Of a stretch of 64,000 bases of DNA, positions 15,539 to 23,634 are shown in pieces. The stretch is from UBA1724 sp963621575. GTDB lineage: Bacteria > Verrucomicrobiota > Lentisphaeria > Oligosphaerales > Oligosphaeraceae. The stretch's first letter is position 1. Each line of letters opens with the position of its first letter. The translations under genes were made by a program, and so were the position numbers. The notes under the pieces were generated by a model. The model was not told the DNA's origin and searched no databases. It worked only from the letters and a program-made list of their open reading frames with translations. The DNA lies in the NCBI GenBank assembly GCA_963621575.1, contig CAVFEH010000004.1, forward strand, positions 1 through 64,000. The letters are read 5' to 3'.

Positions 15539-18500
15539 ATGAACTCCATCCAGAGCAATGCCAATGAGCGGGGCTCCGCCATTCTGATGGTGCTGGGGCT
15601 CCTGTCCCTCCTCCTGGTCATGGCACTCATTTTCGCCGTCACCAGCCGGAACGCACAGATTGTGGCTGACGCCAATGCGGACCAGACCCAGGCGAAGCTG
15701 GTCTCCCGAAGCGGCTCCACCCGCGCGACGGACGCACTCTTCTTCTTCCAGAACAAGGGGAATCTCCTGGGGAGCCCGGATCTGGAGGCATCCATGCCGC
15801 TGAGCGACGATGACAACGTGCCGGGCGAAATGCTGGACCAGACCCCCCATCGGAACGGAACGGGGCTGGACCTTGAAGATCCGTATGCGGATACCTATTA
15901 TGGAATCAGGGGAACGAAGGACGACGACGACCCCATTCTGGGACTGCAGCCTTACGTGGGATATGTGGATGCCACGAACGCCTGGAAAGACCTCGCCCTG
16001 TATGGCGAATTCAACCACGAGGGGTTCGGCGAACATCCTTTTAGCTTGGCGACGGGGGAACCCTACCAGTCCATCTATTACAGCCATGAGGACGATTCCT
16101 ACGACGAGGTGAAAAATTCGAAAGAGCATAGTCTTTTTAACATTGTTTATAATACTCGGCTGGGCAAGGCCTATGGCGTGGCGTCTTCCGCCGACTACCA
16201 TGCGGATGCGGCGTCTGCCTCAAATAAGGACGAGGCCTGGGCCGCAATCAAGAAGGCCGAGAAGGCCATCGAAAATGACCACAGCGACGACCAGTTTAAA
16301 AAGCTTCTCAACGACAAAGACAACTTGTCAAGACAGCTCCAGTTTCGGGAAGAGAAGGACTCCGATGGCCATGTCACCCAACGTCTGGGATTCATCGCTT
16401 TCGTCGATGGCTCAAAGTTCGACCTGAACCAGATCACGGCCTCCAAAATGACAGGTGATACCGGTGAGCCGTATGTGCCCTTTGTGGATGACGATATGCG
16501 GCCTGCGGCAGGCGGCGATCCCGGAACCGGCGGGACGGCGCATTTGGCTACAAGCACGGCAGCGGCAACGGTGCCGAGTGCCTATGCCATCATGGGATAT
16601 GATTATGACGCCAAGCACCGGCCGGAATCGATTATAAACAAGCTTGTGGAGGAGGAGACGGTGCAATACGGCCTTCATCCCCAGGAATTGCGCACGCGGG
16701 AAGAAGGGGACAAAGCGGTATATGCCAAGGAGGAGGTCCTCAAGCGCAAGGACGGGGATGTGCCTCCAAAATGGTTTTCCCATGACCAGCTGTTGCCGCC
16801 GAGTGACAGTGTCAGTCAGGAGCTCAAGGATGTGAAGTCCAATTTCCTGAAGGACATCTACATCCTTTCGCTGGCCTCCGGAGCGGAGGAGCGGGAATAT
16901 CGTTTCACCGGGCGTTACGCAAGTCTGGAGCAGATGGATGGGTTCGCGGCCTCGGACATGCAGAATGGGTCCGCGAAGTATTTCGTCCGCAAGATCAACC
17001 TGGCCTGGCCCAAGGCGGATTATGCGGCGGATGGGGAGTTCCTGGGTGCTGAAACCCCCTCTTGGAACAAAATCTCGAGCCTGGTTGAGACCCGGGGAGG
17101 CCTGTCCTACGATGAGTTCTTTGAGCGCTTCTGCAGGGAGTGTCTGGGACTTGATTACGACTCCGGGGATTCCGGCCGTTATCTCTTCAAGGGCTCCGGG
17201 GATGAAGACCTGACTCAGGAGGTCCTGGCCAACATGATTGACGCCTGCGACACGGACAACAACGTGACGTACCGTTGGGATTTGAATTTCGGGAGCACCC
17301 TTGGCGCGGATGATTCCATCAATGAGCCATCGTTCTGCGGCAATGAGATGGACGTCCCTGCAATCATGGGCGTCAGTGTCTCCGTGGGAATGGATGACGC
17401 CCGGGACTTCGTCAATTCCACGGTTTTGAGAGGAAGGTTTCGGACGGAAAACGGCGGCGGTGGCTTTCCTGGCGGTGGCTTTTTCCAGTATGAGCGAATC
17501 CCCACCTTTTCCTTCAATGTGGATCTAAACTACAGCGCCGTGACGGCGTACTACAATCCCAAAGTGAACCTGAATCTGCAGAATCTGCTGAATGCGGATC
17601 AGCTTTCAAGCCATAAGAAGTTCCGTGTCATCCTGAAAGGAAAGGTCGTTTCCGCCTTGAAGGTCAAGAAAGTGTCGATGCAATACGTCAATACCGGCAT
17701 GGGCGGTGGCGGCAGGCCGGGCTCGCGGAACGGGCAATGGATGGCGACGGTCACGAATGGCCTTACGGGCTTCTCCAGGACGCAAGACTTTGTGGAATGC
17801 CCCGGCACGGGAACGACGCTGAATGCCGAAAACGAGACGGCTTATCTTGCGGGGCTTGCCGGCACTTCCGACATTTACGGCGTGACACCAGGGGGCGAGA
17901 ACGCCGCTGTCATCCAGGAGCTTTTGCAGGATGCCGAAGAATTCACATTCGACAGGGAGTTTACAAGGTCCCTGGACCCGCTCGACGCCCTGGAATGCAG
18001 GATCGTTGAGCTGGACATGGATAATTTTTCCTTCGACAGCCGAAAACTGCCCGATGGCAATAGCATCCTTTCTTCCTTCCGCGTTTACGACACAAGAGAC
18101 ACTCCGGTTTTCTACTATCCCACGGGAGGGGTGGTTGCGGTTCGTCTCGACCAAATCGTCGTCATGGCGCAGGATGACGCGGGAGATTCCAAAATGTCCG
18201 ACATCGTCTATGCTGCGGCTCCCTCGGAGACCTGGAGCGTCGCCGAGGGCGGTCTGGAAACCCAGGGCTTCCAGCAGTTGATTGCCAAGCGTTTTGACGA
18301 CTTTTTCGACAAGAGGCCTGTCAACGGCGTGCTTTGCAGGGATCCCCGTTTGAATCACAAGAGCAAAGCTTGGAAGTGGTTGAGCGACTATGACGACGCC
18401 GGCAGCACGGTTCTGCAGGATTTGGTCGATGCTTCGGGCACGAAGGTGGAGCGGCTGACCCACGCGGTCACGGCTCTGGGGTCCTACAACTTCACTGTCG

Positions 18501-19498
18501 CGAAGGCCGACTTCGACGCCTGGTGCGACGACGAGTTTGTGTCGAAGGGCTGCTGGGCGCTCATGGAGGAGACTCTGGGCAATGCCGACAGCACAGTGGC
18601 GAAGGACTGGGAGCCCGGCTTTGCGCCCACCACCGGATCAACCGCGGACCACAAGATGGGGGCGGCCCTTTCTACGGCGGTTCGTCTCAATGCCCCCTTT
18701 ACCTCCCTCTGGCAGGTGGGTTCCATCTTCCGCGGAGAGGTTGGCCAGACGCTGAATCTGAAGAAGTTCGGAACCGATGGCACCGGCGTCATCACGCATC
18801 TGTACGAGGACGGCGACGCCTGGCTCCTGGATTACGTGAACTTGACGACCCTGGATCCTGGTTACGGAGTCCGCGGCAAATTCAATCCCAACTGCTTCAA
18901 CAAGGGAAGCTACCGGTACCTCTTCGCCAACATCCCCGCCAACGAGGATGCCGGCGATAGCTGGATCTACCGCCCCGGCGACTTCGAAAACGACGATGAC
19001 GTAGTAATCCGAAACACCTACTTCCGGGATTTCGTGGGCGGGGACTCGGCAGGAACCGGTTACGTGGATCTGGAGGACAAGGTCTTTAGCTTCCGGGACG
19101 ACATCCTGGACTCCTCCCAGAAGGCGCGGCGCAACCAGTCTTGGAGCCCCGTACAGTCCTTCTTTAACTTCATCGATGTCAATGGTGGCGACGATGGCAC
19201 TGGTGTGCAATGCAACGACCGCATGGCGGAATCCCTCATCGGCTGCACCGCCGGGCTGCTCTCCACGCGCTACGAGACCTACACCGTCATTGCGGTGGGG
19301 CAGAGCGTGAAGTGGCTCATGAGCGACGCCGCCATGCCCTCGGCAAACCGCGACGCCTTTCTGAAGCAGCTGGTCAATCCCGTCCAGCTGACGGATGGCG
19401 ACTGGTATTCGCTCCTTTCCACACAGGTCCGGCAGGTCACCCTGGTGCGCGACTGCTGGTTCGGCACCTTCAAGGTTGTCAAGACCCAATTGCTTTAA
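15539..19498 (+). CDS. Giant GspK-like / cassette-A-like pilus-tip protein
   Basis: This 1,319-residue protein begins ERGSAILMVLGLLSLLLVMA (about 9-28), a GspK/PilX-type N-terminal helix that lacks Glu at +5, as GspK does. GspK proteins are about 300 residues, so this one is four times larger. The rest is a long acidic exported region with a Gly-rich patch (ENGGGGFPGGGFF near 640; TGMGGGGRPG near 720) and no recognised enzyme motif. It resembles Verru_Chthon cassette protein A, a large protein found beside pilin-like genes in Verrucomicrobia. ATG 15539 fits the helix; the frame is open to 15491. A role as tip or initiator of a pseudopilus is inferred. Confidence 0.6.
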   Translation: MNSIQSNANERGSAILMVLGLLSLLLVMALIFAVTSRNAQIVADANADQTQAKLVSRSGSTRATDALFFFQNKGNLLGSPDLEASMPLSDDDNVPGEMLDQTPHRNGTGLDLEDPYADTYYGIRGTKDDDDPILGLQPYVGYVDATNAWKDLALYGEFNHEGFGEHPFSLATGEPYQSIYYSHEDDSYDEVKNSKEHSLFNIVYNTRLGKAYGVASSADYHADAASASNKDEAWAAIKKAEKAIENDHSDDQFKKLLNDKDNLSRQLQFREEKDSDGHVTQRLGFIAFVDGSKFDLNQITASKMTGDTGEPYVPFVDDDMRPAAGGDPGTGGTAHLATSTAAATVPSAYAIMGYDYDAKHRPESIINKLVEEETVQYGLHPQELRTREEGDKAVYAKEEVLKRKDGDVPPKWFSHDQLLPPSDSVSQELKDVKSNFLKDIYILSLASGAEEREYRFTGRYASLEQMDGFAASDMQNGSAKYFVRKINLAWPKADYAADGEFLGAETPSWNKISSLVETRGGLSYDEFFERFCRECLGLDYDSGDSGRYLFKGSGDEDLTQEVLANMIDACDTDNNVTYRWDLNFGSTLGADDSINEPSFCGNEMDVPAIMGVSVSVGMDDARDFVNSTVLRGRFRTENGGGGFPGGGFFQYERIPTFSFNVDLNYSAVTAYYNPKVNLNLQNLLNADQLSSHKKFRVILKGKVVSALKVKKVSMQYVNTGMGGGGRPGSRNGQWMATVTNGLTGFSRTQDFVECPGTGTTLNAENETAYLAGLAGTSDIYGVTPGGENAAVIQELLQDAEEFTFDREFTRSLDPLDALECRIVELDMDNFSFDSRKLPDGNSILSSFRVYDTRDTPVFYYPTGGVVAVRLDQIVVMAQDDAGDSKMSDIVYAAAPSETWSVAEGGLETQGFQQLIAKRFDDFFDKRPVNGVLCRDPRLNHKSKAWKWLSDYDDAGSTVLQDLVDASGTKVERLTHAVTALGSYNFTVAKADFDAWCDDEFVSKGCWALMEETLGNADSTVAKDWEPGFAPTTGSTADHKMGAALSTAVRLNAPFTSLWQVGSIFRGEVGQTLNLKKFGTDGTGVITHLYEDGDAWLLDYVNLTTLDPGYGVRGKFNPNCFNKGSYRYLFANIPANEDAGDSWIYRPGDFENDDDVVIRNTYFRDFVGGDSAGTGYVDLEDKVFSFRDDILDSSQKARRNQSWSPVQSFFNFIDVNGGDDGTGVQCNDRMAESLIGCTAGLLSTRYETYTVIAVGQSVKWLMSDAAMPSANRDAFLKQLVNPVQLTDGDWYSLLSTQVRQVTLVRDCWFGTFKVVKTQLL

Positions 19499-19533
19499 CC
19501 GTAAAAACTCCAACTCCCCCTTTCCGCGCCCCC

Positions 19534-19557
19534 GCCGGAAGGCTGGTTCCTTCCGGC
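19534..19557 (+). terminator. Perfect 9-bp hairpin between the giant protein and the GspG-like gene
   Basis: GCCGGAAGG pairs with CCTTCCGGC around a 6-nt loop, 35 bp after the stop. There is no U tract; it may set differential expression within the cluster rather than end transcription. Confidence 0.4.
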
Positions 19558-19584
19558 GTCTGGCGTGAGGACCCCACTCTCCCC

Positions 19585-20094
19585 ATGAAGAAGCACGCAT
19601 TCACACTCACGGAGCTCCTGGTGGTCATCGCCATCATCGTCATTTTGGCCGGCATGGTCATTGGCGGGATGGGCTACGCCAGCCGCCGCGCTGACGACGC
19701 CCAGACCCAGGTGGCCCTGCAGACGTTGACGAAGGGCCTGGAGCAATTCCGTTCGGAGAAGGGTTTTTTCCCTCCTTGTCCCACGGCAAGTCCCGTCTCC
19801 TTCAAGCGGGACGACAGCGGGCAGTTGTTGTTGGTGCTGGAGACCGCTGCAGGCGATGTCTCGTACAACTTCTTCGACAAGCAGGACAAGCGGGACTACA
19901 TCCCAATGGAGAATCTGAAAAAGACCGAGAAGACCTCCTTTGACGACGCCTGGGGCAATGCCTTCCGCTACAAGTGCCCCGGAACCCACAACGGGATGGG
20001 CTTCGATCTGTGGTCCTACGGCTCCGACGGGAAATCCTCCACTCCGGACGAGCGCGCGGACGACATCACCAACTGGGATGTGGCGCCCTACTAG
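19585..20094 (+). CDS. GspG-like major pseudopilin
   Basis: The 169-residue protein starts MKKHAFTLTELLVVIAIIVI with Ala at -1 and Glu at +5. The C-terminal GFDLWSYGSDGKSSTPDE..DDITNWD strongly resembles the calcium-binding end of GspG, the main subunit of the type II secretion pseudopilus. DAWGNAFRYKCPGTH matches the 'DPWGNPYxYxxPG' part of the family. The start at 19585 is set by the leader. Length is somewhat above the usual ~140. Confidence 0.8.
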   Translation: MKKHAFTLTELLVVIAIIVILAGMVIGGMGYASRRADDAQTQVALQTLTKGLEQFRSEKGFFPPCPTASPVSFKRDDSGQLLLVLETAAGDVSYNFFDKQDKRDYIPMENLKKTEKTSFDDAWGNAFRYKCPGTHNGMGFDLWSYGSDGKSSTPDERADDITNWDVAPY

Positions 20095-20211
20095 TTGTCG
20101 GCTCCCCCGCAGGCAAACACCTCTTCCCCCCACTCGCCGCGGGGTCTTCGGGCGGCGATTCCCCTCATTCCACAGCATACGGTCCAATCATCCATACTTC
20201 TCCATACCATC

Positions 20212-20826
20212 ATGAACAGAAAACATTTCACCCTGACGGAACTGCTGATGGCGATCGGCATTATCACCATCCTGGCGGCCATCGCCATTCCCACCAGCAT
20301 CTCCGCCATCCGGAAGGCGGAGCGCGCCAAGGCGCAGTCCGAGATGACCACTCTGCTGGAAGCCTTGAAAAACTACGAGACGACCTACGGCGTCCTCCCC
20401 GTGAAGCAACTCCTCGGCGACAACAACGACGGCGAGGTGCCCCGCGACGCCGATCCCGAGAATGACACCGACACCTACACCAGCCTCATCAAGATCCTCC
20501 AGGGCCAGACGGTTGAACTTTCCGGCAAGAAACTGAATCCCCGGAAGATCAAGTTTCTGGATGTCCAGGAAAACAAAGAAGGCGTCTACTTCGATCCCTG
20601 GTACCAAAAATACCACATCGTCCTGGATGGCAACTACGACGGCAAGATCGACCTGACGGGCGGTGACAAGATCCCCGGCCTGGGCGACGGCGGCACCATC
20701 CACCAGACCATCATCATCTGGTCCGAAGGACCCGATGGCAAGAAGGATGATGTGGCTGACAACCTCTACTCCCTGCCCGTCCTCTGGGACAAGGACGAGG
20801 AAGTGTGGCAGCCCGAGACCCACTAA
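20212..20826 (+). CDS. GspG-related pseudopilin
   Basis: The 204-residue protein starts MNRKHFTLTELLMAIGIITI; residue -1 is His, unusual for a prepilin cleavage site. After the helix come a heptad-rich stretch (IRKAERAKAQSEMTTLLEAL) and YETTYGVLPV, the GspG-like 'YPT/LPs' turn, and an Asp-rich C-terminal domain with YFDPWYQKYHIVLDGNYDG, like the 'DPWG..Y' region. It lies 117 bp after the first GspG-like gene, suggesting duplication and divergence. Confidence 0.7.
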   Translation: MNRKHFTLTELLMAIGIITILAAIAIPTSISAIRKAERAKAQSEMTTLLEALKNYETTYGVLPVKQLLGDNNDGEVPRDADPENDTDTYTSLIKILQGQTVELSGKKLNPRKIKFLDVQENKEGVYFDPWYQKYHIVLDGNYDGKIDLTGGDKIPGLGDGGTIHQTIIIWSEGPDGKKDDVADNLYSLPVLWDKDEEVWQPETH

Positions 20827-20893
20827 TGGAATCCCTTTCCCCGCGCCTTGCGCTCTTATCGCCTAACGCATCATAACATAAGGAACCATTGCC

Positions 20894-21619
20894 ATGAAAA
20901 AGACCTCCTTTACCCTCATCGAGTTGCTGACGGTGATCGCCATCATCGCCATTCTAGCGGGACTGCTCCTCCCCGCCGTGGGACGCGCCCGCGCCACCGC
21001 CCAGAAGACCGCCTGCGCCAACAATCTGGCGGAGCTTGGAAAGGCCGAGCTCATGTTCGCCAACGACAACAAGAACAAGACCGTGCCCTCCGAAAAGAAA
21101 GACGTGAAATACAACTACGTCTACGCCCTCTGGGACTATCTTGGCGGGAACGAAAACATCTTCCTCTGCCCCGTGGATGCCAATGAAGACATCGAAAAGT
21201 CCTGGAAGGTCTCCAAGAACGACACAGAGGTCCTCCACTTCAGCTACCTGGTCAACGGCGCTCCCGCCGGAGCCAAGTACGGGGTCCACTGGAGCAGCAA
21301 CGCCACGGATAAATACACCGATGCCGTGAAGCAGTGGAGGCCCGTCAGCACCATCAAGGCCCCCTCCCGCACCATGACCCTTGCCGAGGGCGGCAAGAAG
21401 CAGGATGATTACCCCGGCATCTACGGCGGCATCGAGTACAGCAGCTCCACCATGAGCCAATCCGACTACTCCTCCTTCGCGAGTTCGGTGGCAAGCATTG
21501 ATGCCCATGGCAACGCCGCCAACTACCTCTACGTGGATGGCCACGTGGAGACCCTCAATGACGAGGAGGCCGAGGAGCAGTTCAGAAACGACGACGGTTC
21601 CTGCTGGGTCATCGAGTAA
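20894..21619 (+). CDS. Pseudopilin with H-X9-DG C-terminal motif
   Basis: The 241-residue protein starts MKKTSFTLIELLTVIAIIAI with Ser at -1 and Glu at +5. It ends with the H-X9-DG motif (His205, then Asp215-Gly216 in YVDGHVE), the tail of a pilin-like family greatly expanded in Planctomycetes, Verrucomicrobia and Lentisphaerae. Function of that family is unknown; cell-surface or secreted scaffold roles are proposed. It is the last gene of the cluster, followed by a strong terminator. Confidence 0.8.
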   Translation: MKKTSFTLIELLTVIAIIAILAGLLLPAVGRARATAQKTACANNLAELGKAELMFANDNKNKTVPSEKKDVKYNYVYALWDYLGGNENIFLCPVDANEDIEKSWKVSKNDTEVLHFSYLVNGAPAGAKYGVHWSSNATDKYTDAVKQWRPVSTIKAPSRTMTLAEGGKKQDDYPGIYGGIEYSSSTMSQSDYSSFASSVASIDAHGNAANYLYVDGHVETLNDEEAEEQFRNDDGSCWVIE

Positions 21620-21644
21620 CTCGCAGCCATCAAGACGCAAAGAG

Positions 21645-21682
21645 GCCCCCGTGCGCAAGTGTCGCACAGGGGCTTTTATTTT
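21645..21682 (+). terminator. Terminator of the pseudopilin cluster
   Basis: GCCCCCGTGCG pairs with CGCACAGGGGC (one mismatch) around a 7-nt loop, followed by TTTTATTTT. Confidence 0.8.
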
Positions 21683-21716
21683 GGTGGGGCAGGGGGGGGG
21701 GAGCCGTGTAGAAATA

Positions 21717-21752
21717 TCCAAAGGACAGGGGGCAAGCCCCCGCACCCCCCCC
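21717..21752. repeat. Partial copy of the flanking repeat
   Basis: This 36-bp segment starts TCCAAAGGACAGGGGGCAAG and ends in a run of C, matching the first part of the repeat at 21777 with small differences. It contains the same GGGGGC-rich hairpin. It is followed by an A-tract. Confidence 0.65.
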
Positions 21753-21776
21753 AAAAAAAATGGGCCGTGGGCATAA

Positions 21777-21857
21777 TCCAAAGGAGCAGGGGGCGAGCCC
21801 CCCGCACCCCCCCCAGGGAGACACCATGGCAGATGGGGCGGCCCAGCGGCCAGGTGG
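21777..21857. repeat. Direct repeat, left copy (REP-like)
   Basis: This 81-bp segment is repeated at 23349-23428 with only one C fewer in a C run. It carries a GGGGG-CGAG-CCCCC hairpin and an ACACCATGGCAG core, and ends GCGGCCAGGTGG. The two copies lie on either side of the ATPase gene in the same orientation. No reading frame in it looks like a real gene. Confidence 0.85.
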
Positions 21858-21873
21858 ACGGTGCCGCATTCCC

Positions 21874-21960
21874 ACAAATTACCGAATGAAAAGTCTACAA
21901 ATTGCCGAATTAAAAGACTACAAATTACCGAATGGGAAGTCTACAAATTACCGAATTAAG
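21874..21960. repeat. Four tandem 23-bp repeats (iteron-like)
   Basis: Units begin at 21874, 21897, 21920 and 21943; the last is cut to 18 bp. The shared core is ACAAATTACCGAAT, followed by T/G, two to four purines and AGTCT or AGACT. The segment is AT-rich and lies between the left repeat and the ATPase gene. A period of 23 bp (about two helical turns) suggests protein binding sites on one DNA face. Confidence 0.85.
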
Positions 21961-22034
21961 GTGGAAATTCCAGGGGGTGTGTTTATGGTACGCGTGGTGT
22001 TTGGAAGCGGCGTGTATTTTGGAGGATTGAGGCC

Positions 22035-23309
22035 ATGAAGACTTACCGGAAGCGGATAGCGGATGCTTTGTTATCGCGGAAGTTGTTGGGGAAGGGGGTG
22101 GTATTGATTGAAGGAGCGAAGTGGTGTGGCAAGACGACCACTGCGGAGCAGGTAGCGGGCAGTGTGCTGTATATGGCGGATCCTGGAAAGGTCCGCCAGT
22201 ACTTGGAGCTTTCGGAGCTGAATCCGGAACTGCTGCTGCAGGGGGCGACGCCTCGGTTATTGGACGAGTGGCAGATTGCGCCGCGGTTGTGGGATGCGGT
22301 GCGTTTTGCGGTAGACCATCGGGAGGAGCTGGGGCAGTTCATCCTGACGGGCTCGGCGGTGCCGGCGTCCCGGGAGGCGATTCTCCATACGGGGACGGGG
22401 CGTTTTGGATGGCTGCGGATGCGCCCCATGAGTCTTTTCGAATCCGGGGAGTCCAATGGCGCGGTCAGTCTGCGGGAGCTCTTTGCGTCATCGGGGGAGG
22501 TGAGTGGTTGTGGCGAGTTGGACTTAGAGCGCCTGGCGTTCCTGACATGCCGGGGGGGCTGGCCTCGTGCAACTACGCTCTCCGATCGCATTGCCCTGGA
22601 CCAGGCCTTTGATTATTGCGAAGCCGTGGCAAATACCGATGCCTCCCGAGTGGATGGCGTGGCGCGGGCTCCGGAGCGGGTGCGGCGCTTTTTGCGGTCG
22701 TATGCTCGTCATCAGGGGAGTCAGGCGAGTTGTCGCGTGATTGGCGGAGACATCTCTGATGGCGGCGGGAAGCCTCTTTCGATCGAGACGGTATCCAGCT
22801 ATGTGAATGCCCTGAAGCGTATTTTCGTGGTGGAGGACCTCCCTGCCTGGAATCCGAATCTCCGCTCAAAGGTCGCCATTCGCACTGCGGAGACGCGATA
22901 TTTCAGCGATCCCTCCATTGCCACCGCAGCTTTAGGACTGGGGCCAAAGGATCTGCTGAACGATCTCCATACTTTTGGTTTGCTCTTTGAGACACTCTGC
23001 ATGCGGGATCTCCGGGTCTTCGCCGAGGCCAACGACGGAACCGTCTACCACTATCGTGACGCCGCCGGGCTGGAGTGCGACGCCGTGGTTCATCTGCGAA
23101 ATGGCTCCTACGGCCTGGTGGAAATCAAGCTGGGGGGCTACAGCGCTGTCGAGGAGGGCGCCGCCACACTTTCACGAATGGCTTCCAAGCTCGATATCAC
23201 GAAAATGCCCGCGCCTTCCTTCCAAATGGTCCTTACCGGCATCGGAGACTACGCATACCGCCGAAAGGACGGCGTCTGCGTGGTGCCCGTGGGGTGCCTG
23301 AAGGATTAG
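22035..23309 (+). CDS. AAA-type ATPase with DUF4143-like C-terminal domain
   Basis: The 424-residue protein has Walker A GAKWCGKTT (27-35), Walker B PRLLDEW (Asp77, Glu78) and sensor ILTGS (103-107), the layout of DUF4143-type ATPases. The C-terminal part has Glu320, Asp349 and E363-x-K365 (LECDAVVHLRNG...LVEIKLG), a PD-(D/E)xK nuclease-like arrangement. The role of this family is not established; members are common, variable and often in multiple copies. It has a Shine-Dalgarno GGAGG 9 bp before ATG 22035, its third codon positions differ from its neighbours (many ttg, gcg, ggg), and it sits between direct repeats, suggesting transfer. Confidence 0.8.
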   Translation: MKTYRKRIADALLSRKLLGKGVVLIEGAKWCGKTTTAEQVAGSVLYMADPGKVRQYLELSELNPELLLQGATPRLLDEWQIAPRLWDAVRFAVDHREELGQFILTGSAVPASREAILHTGTGRFGWLRMRPMSLFESGESNGAVSLRELFASSGEVSGCGELDLERLAFLTCRGGWPRATTLSDRIALDQAFDYCEAVANTDASRVDGVARAPERVRRFLRSYARHQGSQASCRVIGGDISDGGGKPLSIETVSSYVNALKRIFVVEDLPAWNPNLRSKVAIRTAETRYFSDPSIATAALGLGPKDLLNDLHTFGLLFETLCMRDLRVFAEANDGTVYHYRDAAGLECDAVVHLRNGSYGLVEIKLGGYSAVEEGAATLSRMASKLDITKMPAPSFQMVLTGIGDYAYRRKDGVCVVPVGCLKD

Positions 23310-23348
23310 CAGTGACGCGCTGGCGTGCAATGTGCCAAGTGGGGAATC

Positions 23349-23428
23349 TCCAAAGGAGCAGGGGGCGAGCCCCCCGCACCCCCCCAGGGAGACACCATGG
23401 CAGATGGGGCGGCCCAGCGGCCAGGTGG
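23349..23428. repeat. Direct repeat, right copy (REP-like)
   Basis: This is the second near-identical copy of the 81-bp repeat at 21777. It starts 39 bp after the ATPase stop. The 23-bp tandem repeats are absent on this side. Confidence 0.85.
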
Positions 23429-23558
23429 GCGGGGGTACGGGTGGCGGCAGCCTCCCGTCCTTTGGGTATTCTTTCTGGCCGGCAAACCGTGGCCTGGGGG
23501 TGGGTTGCGGGAAATCGTCGGGAGCGGGGTCGGGGGATGAAAAGCGGGGTTCGGATGA

Positions 23559-23564
23559 TATATT
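23559..23564 (+). promoter_or_regulatory. -10 element of gap
   Basis: TATATT followed by AAGC lies 76 bp before the gap ATG, exactly the spacing seen between the same motif and ATG at rpmH. The -35 region is poor (ATGAAA at 16 bp). Confidence 0.45.
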
Positions 23565-23634
23565 AAGCGCCATTGCGCAAAGTCTACAGGTTTCGTCCTG
23601 TTTTTCCACCCCAAACTCCTAGGAGACTAGAACA

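Noticed and set aside
21760..22038. Possible small gene over the left repeat and the 23-bp repeats
   Set aside because: The frame is built from repeat sequence, the 23-bp period breaks the reading frame and there is no recognisable protein.
23325..23622. Small frames between the ATPase and gap
   Set aside because: They are translations of the REP-like repeat and of the gap upstream region; the gap promoter and Shine-Dalgarno lie inside.
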